Below the pieces are notes generated by a model. It searched no databases and was not told where the DNA came from. It saw nothing but the letters and a program-made list of their open reading frames with translations. The position numbers and the translations under genes were made by a program. From NCBI RefSeq assembly GCF_900141985.1, contig NZ_FQZK01000031.1, forward strand, positions 1-54,653: a DNA stretch of 54,653 bases. The letters are read 5' to 3'. This document shows, in pieces, positions 1 through 8,900 of the stretch. The stretch is from Nocardiopsis flavescens (GTDB taxonomy: Bacteria > Actinomycetota > Actinomycetes > Streptosporangiales > Streptosporangiaceae). How positions within the stretch are numbered: the stretch's first letter is position 1; each line of letters opens with the position of its first letter.

Positions 1-1570
1 GGGCGATGGGGAGGCCGGTGTCGGGGTTGAAGGGGATTCCGTTGTCGTCGACGGGGAAGGGTTCGCCCGTTCCGGGGTCGATGGGCAGGCCGGTGGCGGG
101 GTCCGTCTCCAGTCGGCGGGAGCGGCTGCCGCCACCGCTGATGGTGCTGCCGCCCGGTGGCAGCGGACCGCCGGGGAAGGGGAGGCCGCCCCCGCCGCCG
201 GCGAGGTCGCTGATGGTGCTGCCGCCCTCGGGGACCCCGCCCGGCGGGAGGTCCGGGTCGAAGGCGCCGCCGCCCCCGCCGGGGCCGCCGGCGAGGTCGC
301 TGACCGTGGTGACCTCGGGACCCGCGCCCGCCAGCCGGTCCGGGTCGAAGGCGCTGCCTCCCCCGTCGGGACCGCCTCCCCCGGGACCGCCCCCGTCGGG
401 ACCGCCGCCCAGGGGCCCGTTCTCGCCGAACAGGTCCTCCACGTTGAAGCCGCTGCCCCCGTCGTCGCCGGGGGGCCTGTTCCCGCCGAGCAGGTCCTCG
501 ATGTCGAACCCGTCGTCGCCGCCTCCGGTCCCTCCCCCGGTCCCGTCGCCGTCACCCCCGCCGATGGCCGGGTTCGGGGTGAAACCGGGCGGCAGCCCGC
601 CCTGGGGGGAGCGGAACGGGTCGACCCGCCCGGACACCGCGGAGTAGGTCGTGCCGAGGGCGTTGTACAGGTTCTCCGCGGCGGTCCCCAGGGTGGACAG
701 GTGGTCCAGCCAGACCTGCTGGACCGCGTCGTTGGCGTGGGTGTCGCTGCCGCCCAGCGTCGGCGCCCCCCAGACGCCGTCGGCGGTCAGCGGTATCTGG
801 TAGCGGCCGTGCGGGTGGAAGGCGGTCGTCCACTGGGGCTGGGCGCTGAGGGTGGTGTTCTGGTACCAGTGCCGGATGGACCCCAGGAACGAGGCGCGGG
901 GGTCGGCGTTCCAGCTCTCGTAGGCGGCGACGAAGCCGGCGACGGCCTCCACGATGCCGGTGCGGGTGTCGCTGATGCCCTGGCGGATGTCCTCCAGCTG
1001 GATCTGCATGTTGGTCAGCCGCATCGCCAGGTCGTACACCCGGGCGGCGAACATGCCGGCCGCGTTCCCCTGGAAACCGCCCTCGGGCTCGTCGATCCGC
1101 CGGTAGAGGGAGAACAGGCCGCTGTCGTTCGCCGTCCCGTCGCTGATCCCGGTCGTGGTGGTGAGGAAGGTGTTGAGGTTGCCGAGCCGGGTGGCCGCGT
1201 CGGTCTGGGACAGCACGCTGTACCCCGTGGAGTCCGCGCTCGCCTGCATGACACCGGTGAGCCGGTGCAGCCGCTCCCGGAACACCGACTCGGCGGACTC
1301 GCGCCCCTCCCACAGGCTCCGGTTGAACCGGTACCCCCAGGCGTGGTTCTGCCGGAGCCCGTTCCGCCAGCGGTGGCTGGGCTGCCACCACACGATGTCC
1401 CACTCGTGGGAGGCGAAGCTCCCGGGCGCGATGTGGTTGCGGATGTCGTACACGCCCTGGGAGAACCAGTTCTCGCCCGTGACGGTGCTCAGTGCGGGCA
1501 TCGGCGGGTGGTTCCCGCCCTCCTCGCGGTCGGCGAAGATGTTCAGGTATCTGACGACTCGATCGGGCAT
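1..1570 (-). CDS. ESX-associated large protein with Gly/Pro-rich repetitive tail (partial, 3' end beyond window)
   Basis: About 523 residues are visible, starting MPDRVVRYLNIFADREEGG, and the frame stays open to the window edge, so the C-terminus is missing. Residues 1 to about 330 are Trp- and Tyr-rich and look mainly helical. From about residue 330 the protein becomes a Gly/Pro/Asp-rich tail with recurring units: GF(D/N)(I/V)EDL(L/F)G twice, AFDPD twice, and (S/T)(T/V)(I/V)SDLAGG twice. Degenerate DPxTGxP units follow near the edge. It is the last visible gene of a minus-strand run eccD-eccB-WXG100-WXG100-small protein, 37 bases after its neighbour, so it is probably co-transcribed with the ESX machinery. 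I infer an exported substrate or surface protein of this system. I do not recognise a named family, and no WXG motif is evident. Confidence 0.75.
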   Translation of the reverse strand, partial: MPDRVVRYLNIFADREEGGNHPPMPALSTVTGENWFSQGVYDIRNHIAPGSFASHEWDIVWWQPSHRWRNGLRQNHAWGYRFNRSLWEGRESAESVFRERLHRLTGVMQASADSTGYSVLSQTDAATRLGNLNTFLTTTTGISDGTANDSGLFSLYRRIDEPEGGFQGNAAGMFAARVYDLAMRLTNMQIQLEDIRQGISDTRTGIVEAVAGFVAAYESWNADPRASFLGSIRHWYQNTTLSAQPQWTTAFHPHGRYQIPLTADGVWGAPTLGGSDTHANDAVQQVWLDHLSTLGTAAENLYNALGTTYSAVSGRVDPFRSPQGGLPPGFTPNPAIGGGDGDGTGGGTGGGDDGFDIEDLLGGNRPPGDDGGSGFNVEDLFGENGPLGGGPDGGGPGGGGPDGGGSAFDPDRLAGAGPEVTTVSDLAGGPGGGGGAFDPDLPPGGVPEGGSTISDLAGGGGGLPFPGGPLPPGGSTISGGGSRSRRLETDPATGLPIDPGTGEPFPVDDNGIPFNPDTGLPIA

Positions 1571-1607
1571 GGTCCTCCCCGGCCCCTGTGCGTGCGGACG
1601 TTCCGGG

Positions 1608-2021
1608 TCAGGCCCCGGTCGCGGGCGGCGGGCTCGCGGGCGGCGGCCGGTCGCCCGTCGCCGAAGGCGATCCGATGATCGAGAGCAGCTGGGCCGCCGT
1701 CAGCTCCTCGTCCTCCTCCAGCCCGAGGAAGACCAGCATGTTGCTGTTGAGCCGGTCGGTGATGCGCCCCACCTCCTCCTGGAGCCCGATCAGCTCGGTG
1801 TGGACGGCCAGCAGGCTCGTGTCGAAACGCCCGCCGAGGATGCCCGCCTCCGGAAGGTGGGAGGGGTTGCCGATGCGCACGTGCGGTCCGTCCTGGCCCT
1901 CCCCGTAGTACTCGAACTCGGAGATGTGGGTGTTGAGGCCCGTGGAGAAGGGCGCCAGGTAGGTGGTGACGAACGACCGGACGGTCTCCAGGTCGATCGA
2001 GGTGATCGGGTCGGGGGGCAT
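1608..2021 (-). CDS. Small helical protein of the ESX cluster, unknown function
   Basis: A 137-residue protein, MPPDPITSIDLETVRSFVTT at the start. Two predicted amphipathic helical stretches (about residues 8-35 and 65-100) are followed by a short Pro/Ala-rich tail (residues 120-137). The size and helical content resemble ESX substrates or their partners, but there is no WXG motif. It sits 84 bases downstream of a WXG100 gene and 37 bases upstream of the large repetitive-tail gene, in one minus-strand transcription unit. It may be a secretion partner or chaperone for the following protein; that is inference from position only. Confidence 0.75.
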   Translation of the reverse strand: MPPDPITSIDLETVRSFVTTYLAPFSTGLNTHISEFEYYGEGQDGPHVRIGNPSHLPEAGILGGRFDTSLLAVHTELIGLQEEVGRITDRLNSNMLVFLGLEEDEELTAAQLLSIIGSPSATGDRPPPASPPPATGA

Positions 2022-2105
2022 GGCGGCTCCTGCGCGCGACGGTGGTTCGGGGAGGGTGGCGGGCCCGCCCTACCGGGTGGCGGGCCCGCCGGGCGGGGCC
2101 CGGGC

Positions 2106-2402
2106 TCAGGCCAGGTTCCGCCACTCGTTGGCCTCGCGGTTGTCGGTCGTGCCGTAGTTGTCGCCCATGTTGCCGAGGGCGACCTGCGCGCCGTTCAGCA
2201 GCGTGCGCATGTCTTCGAGGTTGAGCGCCCAGTTCTGCATGGCCACGTCGTAGGACTCGGCGGTGGCGCCTTCGAGGTCGCTGCGCACGGCGGCCATCTG
2301 CTGCTGGAGGTCGTTCAGGGCGTTGGAGACCTCCGTGGTCTCCTGCTGGAGGTCGATCGCCCCCTGGCCCATGGCGTTGAAGTTGACGTGGAAACCCGAC
2401 AT
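2106..2402 (-). CDS. WXG100-family protein, divergent (EsxA/B-like)
   Basis: A 98-residue protein of the size and helix-turn-helix-hairpin pattern of WXG100 substrates, which form four-helix dimers and leave through the EccC ATPase. The central turn reads SYDVAMQNWALNLEDM: the Trp is present but the following Gly is not, so the WXG motif is degenerate. The second helix is followed by YGTTD (Y, three residues, D), matching the YxxxD/E type VII export signal. It is 45 bases downstream of a second WXG100 gene, so the two are probable heterodimer partners, as with EsxA/EsxB pairs. Confidence 0.87.
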   Translation of the reverse strand: MSGFHVNFNAMGQGAIDLQQETTEVSNALNDLQQQMAAVRSDLEGATAESYDVAMQNWALNLEDMRTLLNGAQVALGNMGDNYGTTDNREANEWRNLA

Positions 2403-2447
2403 GTTCTCGCTCCGTTCCGGGGTGGGGCGGGCTGCGGCGCGTGGGCC

Positions 2448-2774
2448 TCAGCTGCTCGCCTGGTTGGGGTTGAGCTGGCTGATCAGGGCCGAGCCCTCCA
2501 GGGTGTTGGTGTCCTCCACGGCGTGCATGGACTGGACGGTGCCGCCGAAGGTCTCGACCATCCGGCTCATGCCGTTGGTGATGAGCCGCAGCTCCTCCAG
2601 CCACAGCACCAGCGCCTCGCTGTAGGTGTTGGACGCACCGCCCTGCCAGCCCGCGCGCAGGGCGTCGCGGGCGGCGTCGACGCGGACGTAGACGGAGTCG
2701 CACCTGCCGTGCGCCTCGGTCATGGCCTCGCTGGCGATCCTGTTGGCTTCGTCGGTATTGCGCATCGTGCTCAT
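2448..2774 (-). CDS. WXG100-family protein (EsxB-like)
   Basis: A 108-residue protein starting MSTMRNTDEANRIASEAM, with the motif AGWQGGASNTY (Trp-Gln-Gly) at about residues 42-52 between two long helices: a standard WXG100 hairpin. The start at 2774 is set by a clean AAGGAG site ending about six bases upstream; the frame stays open much further upstream, but that part overlaps eccB and eccD and is not coding. It lies 26 bases after the eccB stop, so it is in the eccD-eccB unit. No YxxxD/E tail is evident here, whereas the neighbouring WXG100 protein has one, which fits a pair in which one partner carries the signal. Confidence 0.9.
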   Translation of the reverse strand: MSTMRNTDEANRIASEAMTEAHGRCDSVYVRVDAARDALRAGWQGGASNTYSEALVLWLEELRLITNGMSRMVETFGGTVQSMHAVEDTNTLEGSALISQLNPNQASS

Positions 2775-2800
2775 GACGGCGCTCCTTTCTCCGCGGTCCC

Positions 2801-4264
2801 TCAGACCGCTTCCTGCGCTTGCCCCGGGCACGGCTGCGCCGCGGGGTCCTGGGGTGGGGTGAGGGGCTGGGCCGCCAGGCCCGGGTGCAGCACCGGCCCG
2901 GTGGGCAGCAGCCTGAGGATCGAGTTGGGGGTCGTCACCGCCCCCTCCTCCGTGTAGCCGAGGGCGGCGACCGTGTCCGCGTCCAGCAGCGGGAACTTGG
3001 CGGCGTCCTCGGTGACCAGGTAGTAGGTCGGAGCGTCGCTCGCCCCCGCCTCGGGGCTGGCCCGGACCAGCGCTCCGCCGCCCGCGGGCACGCCCACCAG
3101 GTCGGGGGTCGGGCACCCCGGGGAGATGCCGGGGACCTGTTGGACCGGCAGGGCCGTGATCGAGGCGTCGGGGGACAGGGCCAGCGACCGCTCCCCGGAG
3201 GGCCCGACGACCAGGCAGGGGTTGCCCGAACCCTCGGGGACGGCCTCGGGCGGGACGGCCGGCAGCCCGGGAGCCAGCGCCTCTCCGGCACCGGCGCCGG
3301 GGGCCAGCAGCCCCCGGACCTCTCCGGCGGCCAGCGGGACCGCCTCGGGCTCGGACCCCGTGTACACCTCCTCGCGGACGGCGGGGGAGGCCAGCAGGAG
3401 CGCGGCCTCGGTCACGGTGAGCGGGACCAGGCCCCGGTCGCCCAGCAGGTAGTCCTGGGCGGCGCCGTTGCCGGAGGGGACGGTGAACAGCGTTCCCACC
3501 CGGTGCTCCTCCAGCCCCGCGGCGTCGGAGGTCTCGCCCAGGCCGGGCACCTCCGGGGCGGCCAGCCGGGGCCCCTCGGGCACCGCGGCCAGGAAGGAGT
3601 CCGACACCGGCAGGGCGGGGACCGTGCCGTAGCCCAGGGCCTCCACGGCGCCGCCCGCCACGTCGAGTTCCAGGCGCCGGTCGGCCCACAGCAGGTGGTG
3701 GCGCTCGTCGGGACCGACCACCGCGACGGCGTACTCGGGGGGCGGCACGACCGTGCCCTCGGCGCCGTCCAGCGTCAGGGAGGTGCGGTGGGCGGCCTCC
3801 CCGGCGGGGGTCACCGCGCACAGCCGCCACACGGTGCCGACCTCGCCGGTGGGCAGGGAGTCGGGTGCCGCGGGGATGCCGACGGGGCCGCCGCGCGGCA
3901 CCCCCTCCAGGGAGGCCTCCCGGACCAGGCTCACCGTCATGCCCTCCCCCTGGATGAGCCGGGCCGAGGCGTAGTTGTCCACCGGGCGCAGCACCCCCTG
4001 GGAGTAGAGGTAGGAGGCGCCGGTGTCGCGGACCAGGATGAGCCTCCCCTCCTGGCGCCAGGAGGCGGCGCCCCCGGGGAAGAGCAGGCCGAACACCAGG
4101 AACCCCACGCACAGGACGGCGCCCACCGCCAGGCCGGTGTACAGGGTGTTGCGGGTGCGGCGCAGGGGCGCGTCCACCGCGTTGGGGTCGGCCTCCAGCA
4201 TCGCGGTGCCCAGCCGGCCCATCATGAAGTCGTGCGCCTGGGCCCTGTCGCGTCGTGACTGCAC
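2801..4264 (-). CDS. eccB: Type VII secretion protein EccB
   Basis: A 487-residue protein with the EccB layout: a short cytosolic N-terminus (QSRRDRAQAHDFMMGRL, near the family hallmark SRRDQ..AY.F..RR), one membrane helix at about residues 43-66, then a large extracytoplasmic domain. EccB is a core subunit of the ESX membrane complex. The start is GTG at 4264, three bases after the eccD stop, which implies translational coupling; it gives the family-typical N-terminus. Several Cys residues in the outer domain could form disulfides. Length is close to the family norm of about 480-500. Confidence 0.95.
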   Translation of the reverse strand: MQSRRDRAQAHDFMMGRLGTAMLEADPNAVDAPLRRTRNTLYTGLAVGAVLCVGFLVFGLLFPGGAASWRQEGRLILVRDTGASYLYSQGVLRPVDNYASARLIQGEGMTVSLVREASLEGVPRGGPVGIPAAPDSLPTGEVGTVWRLCAVTPAGEAAHRTSLTLDGAEGTVVPPPEYAVAVVGPDERHHLLWADRRLELDVAGGAVEALGYGTVPALPVSDSFLAAVPEGPRLAAPEVPGLGETSDAAGLEEHRVGTLFTVPSGNGAAQDYLLGDRGLVPLTVTEAALLLASPAVREEVYTGSEPEAVPLAAGEVRGLLAPGAGAGEALAPGLPAVPPEAVPEGSGNPCLVVGPSGERSLALSPDASITALPVQQVPGISPGCPTPDLVGVPAGGGALVRASPEAGASDAPTYYLVTEDAAKFPLLDADTVAALGYTEEGAVTTPNSILRLLPTGPVLHPGLAAQPLTPPQDPAAQPCPGQAQEAV

Positions 4265-4267
4265 GGC

Positions 4268-5668
4268 TCAGCCCCCGACCGCGCGCAGGAGGCCGTACAC
4301 CCCGAACAGCCCGAGGACCAGGGGGACGATCGCCACGCCCAGGACCGCCTGGAGGAGTTCGGCGGCCCTGCCCCAGTGGGGCAGCAGGCGCTTGCCCGGT
4401 ACGGACCAGGACAGGACGGCCAGTGCCCCGGCGGTCGCCGCCAGGACCATCACCGCGACCAGGAGGGGGGTCCCCTCCGGGCCGCGGGTGAGGTACAGCA
4501 CGAGTGCGACGGCGGCGGCCACCGGCGGTGCGAGGTGGGAGAGGCGCTGGCGTGCCGAGGACATCCCGCGCGTCTGGAGCAGGGTGACCAGGGCCGTCAC
4601 GACGCACAGGGAGACCGCGACCCAGCCCCCGGTCCAGGCCAGGACGACCAGGCTGACCGTCAGGACGCTCCCGGTGGCGGCCAGCAGGGCGGTCTGGAAG
4701 TGGTCCGCCAGGGTGCCGCGCTCCAGGACCTGGCGCGCCGGGTAGGGGTCGATCTCCTCCTGGAGCTGTTCGGGGTTGGCGGGCAGGGACGGCAGCCGCA
4801 TCCCCGACAGCCGGAAGGACAGCTGCGGGGAGAACGTCGCCACCAGCAGGGCGAGGGCCGCCGTGCCGCCCGCGGCGGCGCCGACCGTGGCCCCGGGGAC
4901 GAACATCACCATGAGGGCGCCCAGCGCCACCAGCAGGTGGAACGCGAACACTCCGGTGAAGAAGGGCACCGAGCCGGCGACGGCGGCGACCCCCAGGGTC
5001 GTGGCGCCGGCCCCGGCCATGGCGCCGGTCAGGACCCGGGCGCCGGTCAGCAGCGTGCCCGGCTCCCCGGCGGTCAGGGCCGTGCCCGCCAGGGCCATGT
5101 ACAGCACGGCGCAGGCCGCGAGCCCGGTCGAGGCGATCGGGTCGCCCATGGCCCGCGAGGCGGCCCAGGCGCCCAGCAGCATCAGCACCGCGCCGCCCGC
5201 GCCGGCGATCACCGTCAGCTGCTGGCGGTCTCCCAGGAACAGCACCAGGGCGCCGAGCAGCAGGGCGACCAGGGCCAGCGCCTGGAGCGTCGCCCGGGTG
5301 TGCGGGGGCGACCAGCGGTCGGGGCGGTCCGCGCTGCCGACCGCCACCCCGGCCACGAGGTCGTCGAAGTGGATGGGGGGCAGCTGGTCCCGGCGGGGCC
5401 GCAGGTAGAGGGTCTCGCCGTGGTAGAGCCCCAGGGAGGCCAGGGTCTCGCTCGTCGGTACGGGCTCGTCGCCGAGCTGTTGCAGGACCCAGCCGTCGTG
5501 GTCGAGCCCGCTCTCGTCGAGGTCCTCGCCGTCCTCGTCCTCCGCGTACAGCACGAGGGTGGGCAGCAGCTCGGCCACGGGCACGTCCGTGGGCACGGCG
5601 ATCTCGAATGTGCGGTGGGGCGCTCGCACCACGAGACGACAGGGCTCCGCCCCAGAGGGGTCGCTCAT
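4268..5668 (-). CDS. eccD: Type VII secretion integral membrane protein EccD
   Basis: About 466 residues. The N-terminal 90 residues are a ubiquitin-like (YukD-type) domain (CRLVVRAPHRTFEIAVPTD, then LGLYHGETLYLRP), followed by a linker and about eleven hydrophobic segments, as in EccD, which forms the channel-like dimer of the ESX core. I place the start at the ATG at 5668, preceded by TTGGAGACCGG, giving an N-terminus that begins at the ubiquitin fold; an upstream ATG at 5716 in the same frame has no better site. It is first in the minus-strand unit and is divergent from eccC. Confidence 0.94.
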   Translation of the reverse strand: MSDPSGAEPCRLVVRAPHRTFEIAVPTDVPVAELLPTLVLYAEDEDGEDLDESGLDHDGWVLQQLGDEPVPTSETLASLGLYHGETLYLRPRRDQLPPIHFDDLVAGVAVGSADRPDRWSPPHTRATLQALALVALLLGALVLFLGDRQQLTVIAGAGGAVLMLLGAWAASRAMGDPIASTGLAACAVLYMALAGTALTAGEPGTLLTGARVLTGAMAGAGATTLGVAAVAGSVPFFTGVFAFHLLVALGALMVMFVPGATVGAAAGGTAALALLVATFSPQLSFRLSGMRLPSLPANPEQLQEEIDPYPARQVLERGTLADHFQTALLAATGSVLTVSLVVLAWTGGWVAVSLCVVTALVTLLQTRGMSSARQRLSHLAPPVAAAVALVLYLTRGPEGTPLLVAVMVLAATAGALAVLSWSVPGKRLLPHWGRAAELLQAVLGVAIVPLVLGLFGVYGLLRAVGG

Positions 5669-5868
5669 CCGGTCTCCAAGCATGGAGGAAGTGTCGCTTA
5701 ATGCCTGAAAAGTCACGGGCCTGGCGGAACATTAACAGGGTATCGGTGACTGTGGAACTGGATGAGCCGATTTTTCGGCCTTGTGTGAAGAACTTGACAC
5801 TGGTAAGAGTATCAGGCCTGGTCGAATGAATGTCGGCAGAACGCCTTTCTGGCGCCTAGAGCCGAATT

Positions 5869-5889
5869 ACCTTAAAAAATCCTTAAGGT
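5869..5889. promoter_or_regulatory. Perfect inverted repeat ahead of eccC, candidate operator
   Basis: ACCTTAA and TTAAGGT (7-bp arms, perfect) flank a 7-base A-rich centre. The repeat ends 27 bases before the eccC start and 14 bases before its ribosome binding site, so a bound repressor there would block eccC. Identity of any regulator is unknown. Confidence 0.45.
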
Positions 5890-5903
5890 TCAGCAGCCGT
5901 TCC

Positions 5904-5909
5904 GGAGGT
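5904..5909 (+). promoter_or_regulatory. Ribosome binding site deciding a TTG start for eccC
   Basis: GGAGGT sits seven bases ahead of the TTG at 5917, the only plausible start giving the full N-terminus MSTILVRRPPRRPGPDMPS. The next in-frame ATG (residue 17) has no comparable site. Confidence 0.75.
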
Positions 5910-5916
5910 ACAGGTT

Positions 5917-8900
5917 TTGAGCACCATCCTCGTCCGGCGCCCGCCGCGCAGGCCGGGCCCGGACATGCCCTCGGGCGACATCAGCCTCCAGGAGCCCCCC
6001 GAGCTGTCAGAGCCGCAGTCCAGCGGCTCGTCCGTGTTCATGTACCTGCCGATGGCGCTCACGTCGCTGGCCATGATGATGCTGTTCATCCGCCCCGGAT
6101 CCTTCGGCGGGGGCGGCAACGCCGGCGTCATGCCCTACGTCGCGGGAGGCATGATGCTCCTGGGCGCCCTGGTGATGCTCGGCGGCCAGTTCGTCCGCAC
6201 GGCGCTGGAGCGGCGCCGCAAGCTCAACGGCGACCGGCGCGACTACCTGCGCTACCTCGCGCAGATGCGCACCCGGCTCCGGGAGGTGGTCACCGAGCAG
6301 CGCGACGCCATGCTCTGGCGGGCGCCCCACCCCGAGACGCTGTGGTCCCTGGTGCGCACCTCGCGCCTGTGGGAGCGGCGCGCCGGGGACGACGACTTCG
6401 CGGAGGCGCGCGTCGCGGTCGGCGAGCAGGCGCTGGCGATGAAGATCTCCCCGCTGTCCTCCAAGCCCGTCGAGGACCTCGAACCCCTCAGCGCCCACGC
6501 GCTGCGCCGGTTCATCCGGGCGTACAGCATGGTCGAGGACCAGCCCGTCTCCCTGTACCTGCGGGGCTACGCGCGGATCTCCGTGCGCGGTGAGGCGCGG
6601 GCCTGCCGCGGCCTGGTGCGCGCCCTGGCGGCCCAGCTCGCGGTCGTGCACGCCCCCGACGAACTGCGGATCGCCGTATGCGCCTCCGACGACGCCCGCC
6701 CGCAGTGGTCGTGGGCCAAGTGGCTGCCCCACCTCCAGCACCCCTCGGAGACCGACGCCGCCGGCAGCGTGCGCTACTTCGCCGGAGACGCCGACGACCT
6801 GGAGGCGCTGGCCGGGGACGGGCTCACGGACCGGCCCGGCTTCGACCCCCTCGCCTCCCCGGACCGCGAGGAGCCGTTCTTCGTCGTCATCGTGGACGGC
6901 GGCCGGGTCCCGGCCGGCTCGCGCCTGACGGGCGGCGGGTACCGCAACGCCGTCGTCATCACCGTGGACGACGGGGAACCGCTCCTGGACGACCCGGGCG
7001 TGCTCAACCTGCGTGCCACGCCCTCCTCGCTGGCCATCCTGGACCGGGACAACAACGGCCGTCCCGTGGAGACCCGCGTCGGCCGCCCCGACGCCCTCGG
7101 CGTGGTCGAGGCGACCGCCCTGGCCAGGATGCTGGCCCCGTACCGGATCAGCCTCTCCGCCGAGATCACCGAGCCGCTGACCACCGACTTCGAGCTGACC
7201 ACGCTGCTGGGGATCCCCAACGTCCACCAGCACGACGTGGAGCGCGCGTGGAAGGCCCTGGGGCCGGCGCGCCGGCTGCGCGTCCCCGTGGGCATCTCCG
7301 AGGACGGGTCCCCCCTGGAGCTGGACCTCAAGGAGTCGGCGCTGGGCGGCATGGGCCCGCACGGCATGCTGATCGGCGCGACCGGCTCGGGCAAGAGCGA
7401 GCTGCTGCGCACCCTGGTCCTCTCCCTGGCCCTGACCCACTCCCCGGAGACCCTGAACTTCGTCCTGGTGGACTTCAAGGGCGGCGCGACCTTCATCGGC
7501 CTGGACGGGCTGAAACACACCTCCGCGCTGATCACCAACCTCGCCGACGAGGCCGTTCTCGTCGAGAGAATGCAGGACGCCCTGCACGGCGAACTCGTCC
7601 GCAGGCAGGAGCAATTGCGCACGGCGGGCAATTTCAGTTCCGTGCACGAGTACCAGAAGGCACGGGATACCGACCCGAACCTCGATCCGATGCCCACATT
7701 GTTCGTGGTCGTGGACGAGTTCAGCGAATTGCTGGCCGCGCACCGCGACTTCATGGACCTGTTCGTCATGATCGGCCGCCTGGGGCGCAGCCTGGGCGTG
7801 CACCTGCTGCTGGCCTCCCAGCGCCTGGACGAGGGCCGCATGCACCAGCTGGAGAGCCACCTCTCCTACCGGATCGGCCTGCGGACCTTCTCCGCCATCG
7901 AGAGCCGCGGCGTGCTCGGCGTCCCCGACGCCCACCAGCTGCCCTCCGCACCCGGCAACGGGTTCCTCAAGTGGGACACCGACACCCTCACCCGGTTCAA
8001 GGCGGCCTACGTCTCGGGCCCGCACCGCGTGGCGGCCCGCACCGCCCGGCGGGCGGCCACCGGGGGAGAGGCCGTCCCCTTCACCGAGCTGTACCGGATG
8101 CCGCGGGTCCCGGCCCCCTCCGTCGAGCCCGAACCGCAGGAGCGGGACGAGGGCGAGGCCCCGACCCTGCTGGCCGCGGCCCTGGAACGCCTCCGGGACA
8201 AGGGGCCGGCCGCGCGGGAGGTGTGGCTGCCCCCGCTGGGCACCCCGCCCCTGCTGGACGAGCTGCTGGCCCTGGTCGGCCGCGGGGTCGCTCCCGGTGG
8301 CCTGGCCTGGGGGGAGCACACCCTCCTGCGCGTCCCGGTCGGGCTCATCGACAGGCCGTTCGAGCAGGCCCGCCCGCCGCTGGTGGCCGACCTGGCGGGA
8401 CAGGGCGGCCACGTCGGCATCGCCGGCGGCCCCCAGAGCGGCAAGAGCACGCTGCTCGCCTCGCTCATCCTGGCGCTGGCCCTGACCAACACCCCCGCCC
8501 AGGTGCAGTTCTACGGCATCGACCTGGGCGGCGGCGTCCTGCAGTCCCTGCGCGGGCTCCCCCACGTGGGCAGCGTCGCCTCGCGCACCGACGAGCGCCG
8601 CATCATCCGCACCGTCTTCGAGATGCAGGAGCTGATCACCCGCAGGGAGACGCTCTTCGCCGAGCACGGCATCGACTCCATGGCGACCTACCGGCGCAGG
8701 CGGGCCGCGGGGGAGTTCTCAGACGACCCGCACGGAGACGTCTTCCTGGTCATCGACGGCTGGGGCACCGTCCGCCAGGACTTCATGGACTCGGTGGCCT
8801 CGCTCATCCAGCTCGCACAGCGGGGGCTCACCTACGGACTGCACCTGATGGTCGCCTCGCCGCGCTGGGCCGACTTCCACACCGGCATCCGCGACCTGCT

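Larger units (their letters stand above)
5669..5916. promoter_or_regulatory. Divergent eccD/eccC promoter region
   Basis: This 248-base gap between divergent genes is much richer in A+T than its surroundings, especially 5695-5900, as expected for promoters in GC-rich DNA. It contains a TTGACA hexamer at 5794-5799 in the eccC direction, but I see no convincing -10 at 16-18 bases from it. It also holds separated AGTCAC (5711-5716) and GTGACT (5746-5751) arms and the inverted repeat listed separately. Confidence 0.5.

Noticed and set aside
6..647. A plus-strand Pro/Ser-rich 213-codon frame
   Set aside because: It is the antisense of the Gly/Pro-rich tail of the partial minus-strand gene, which has a start, helical domain and operon position.
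2448..5732. A 1094-codon minus-strand frame across eccB and eccD
   Set aside because: Only its last 108 codons are real (WXG100 protein). The rest is out of frame with eccB and eccD, which have unambiguous family features.
5794..5822. TTGACA as a sigma-70 promoter for eccC
   Set aside because: No acceptable -10 lies 16-18 bases downstream (CCTGGT at the 17-base position), so I list only the region, not a promoter.
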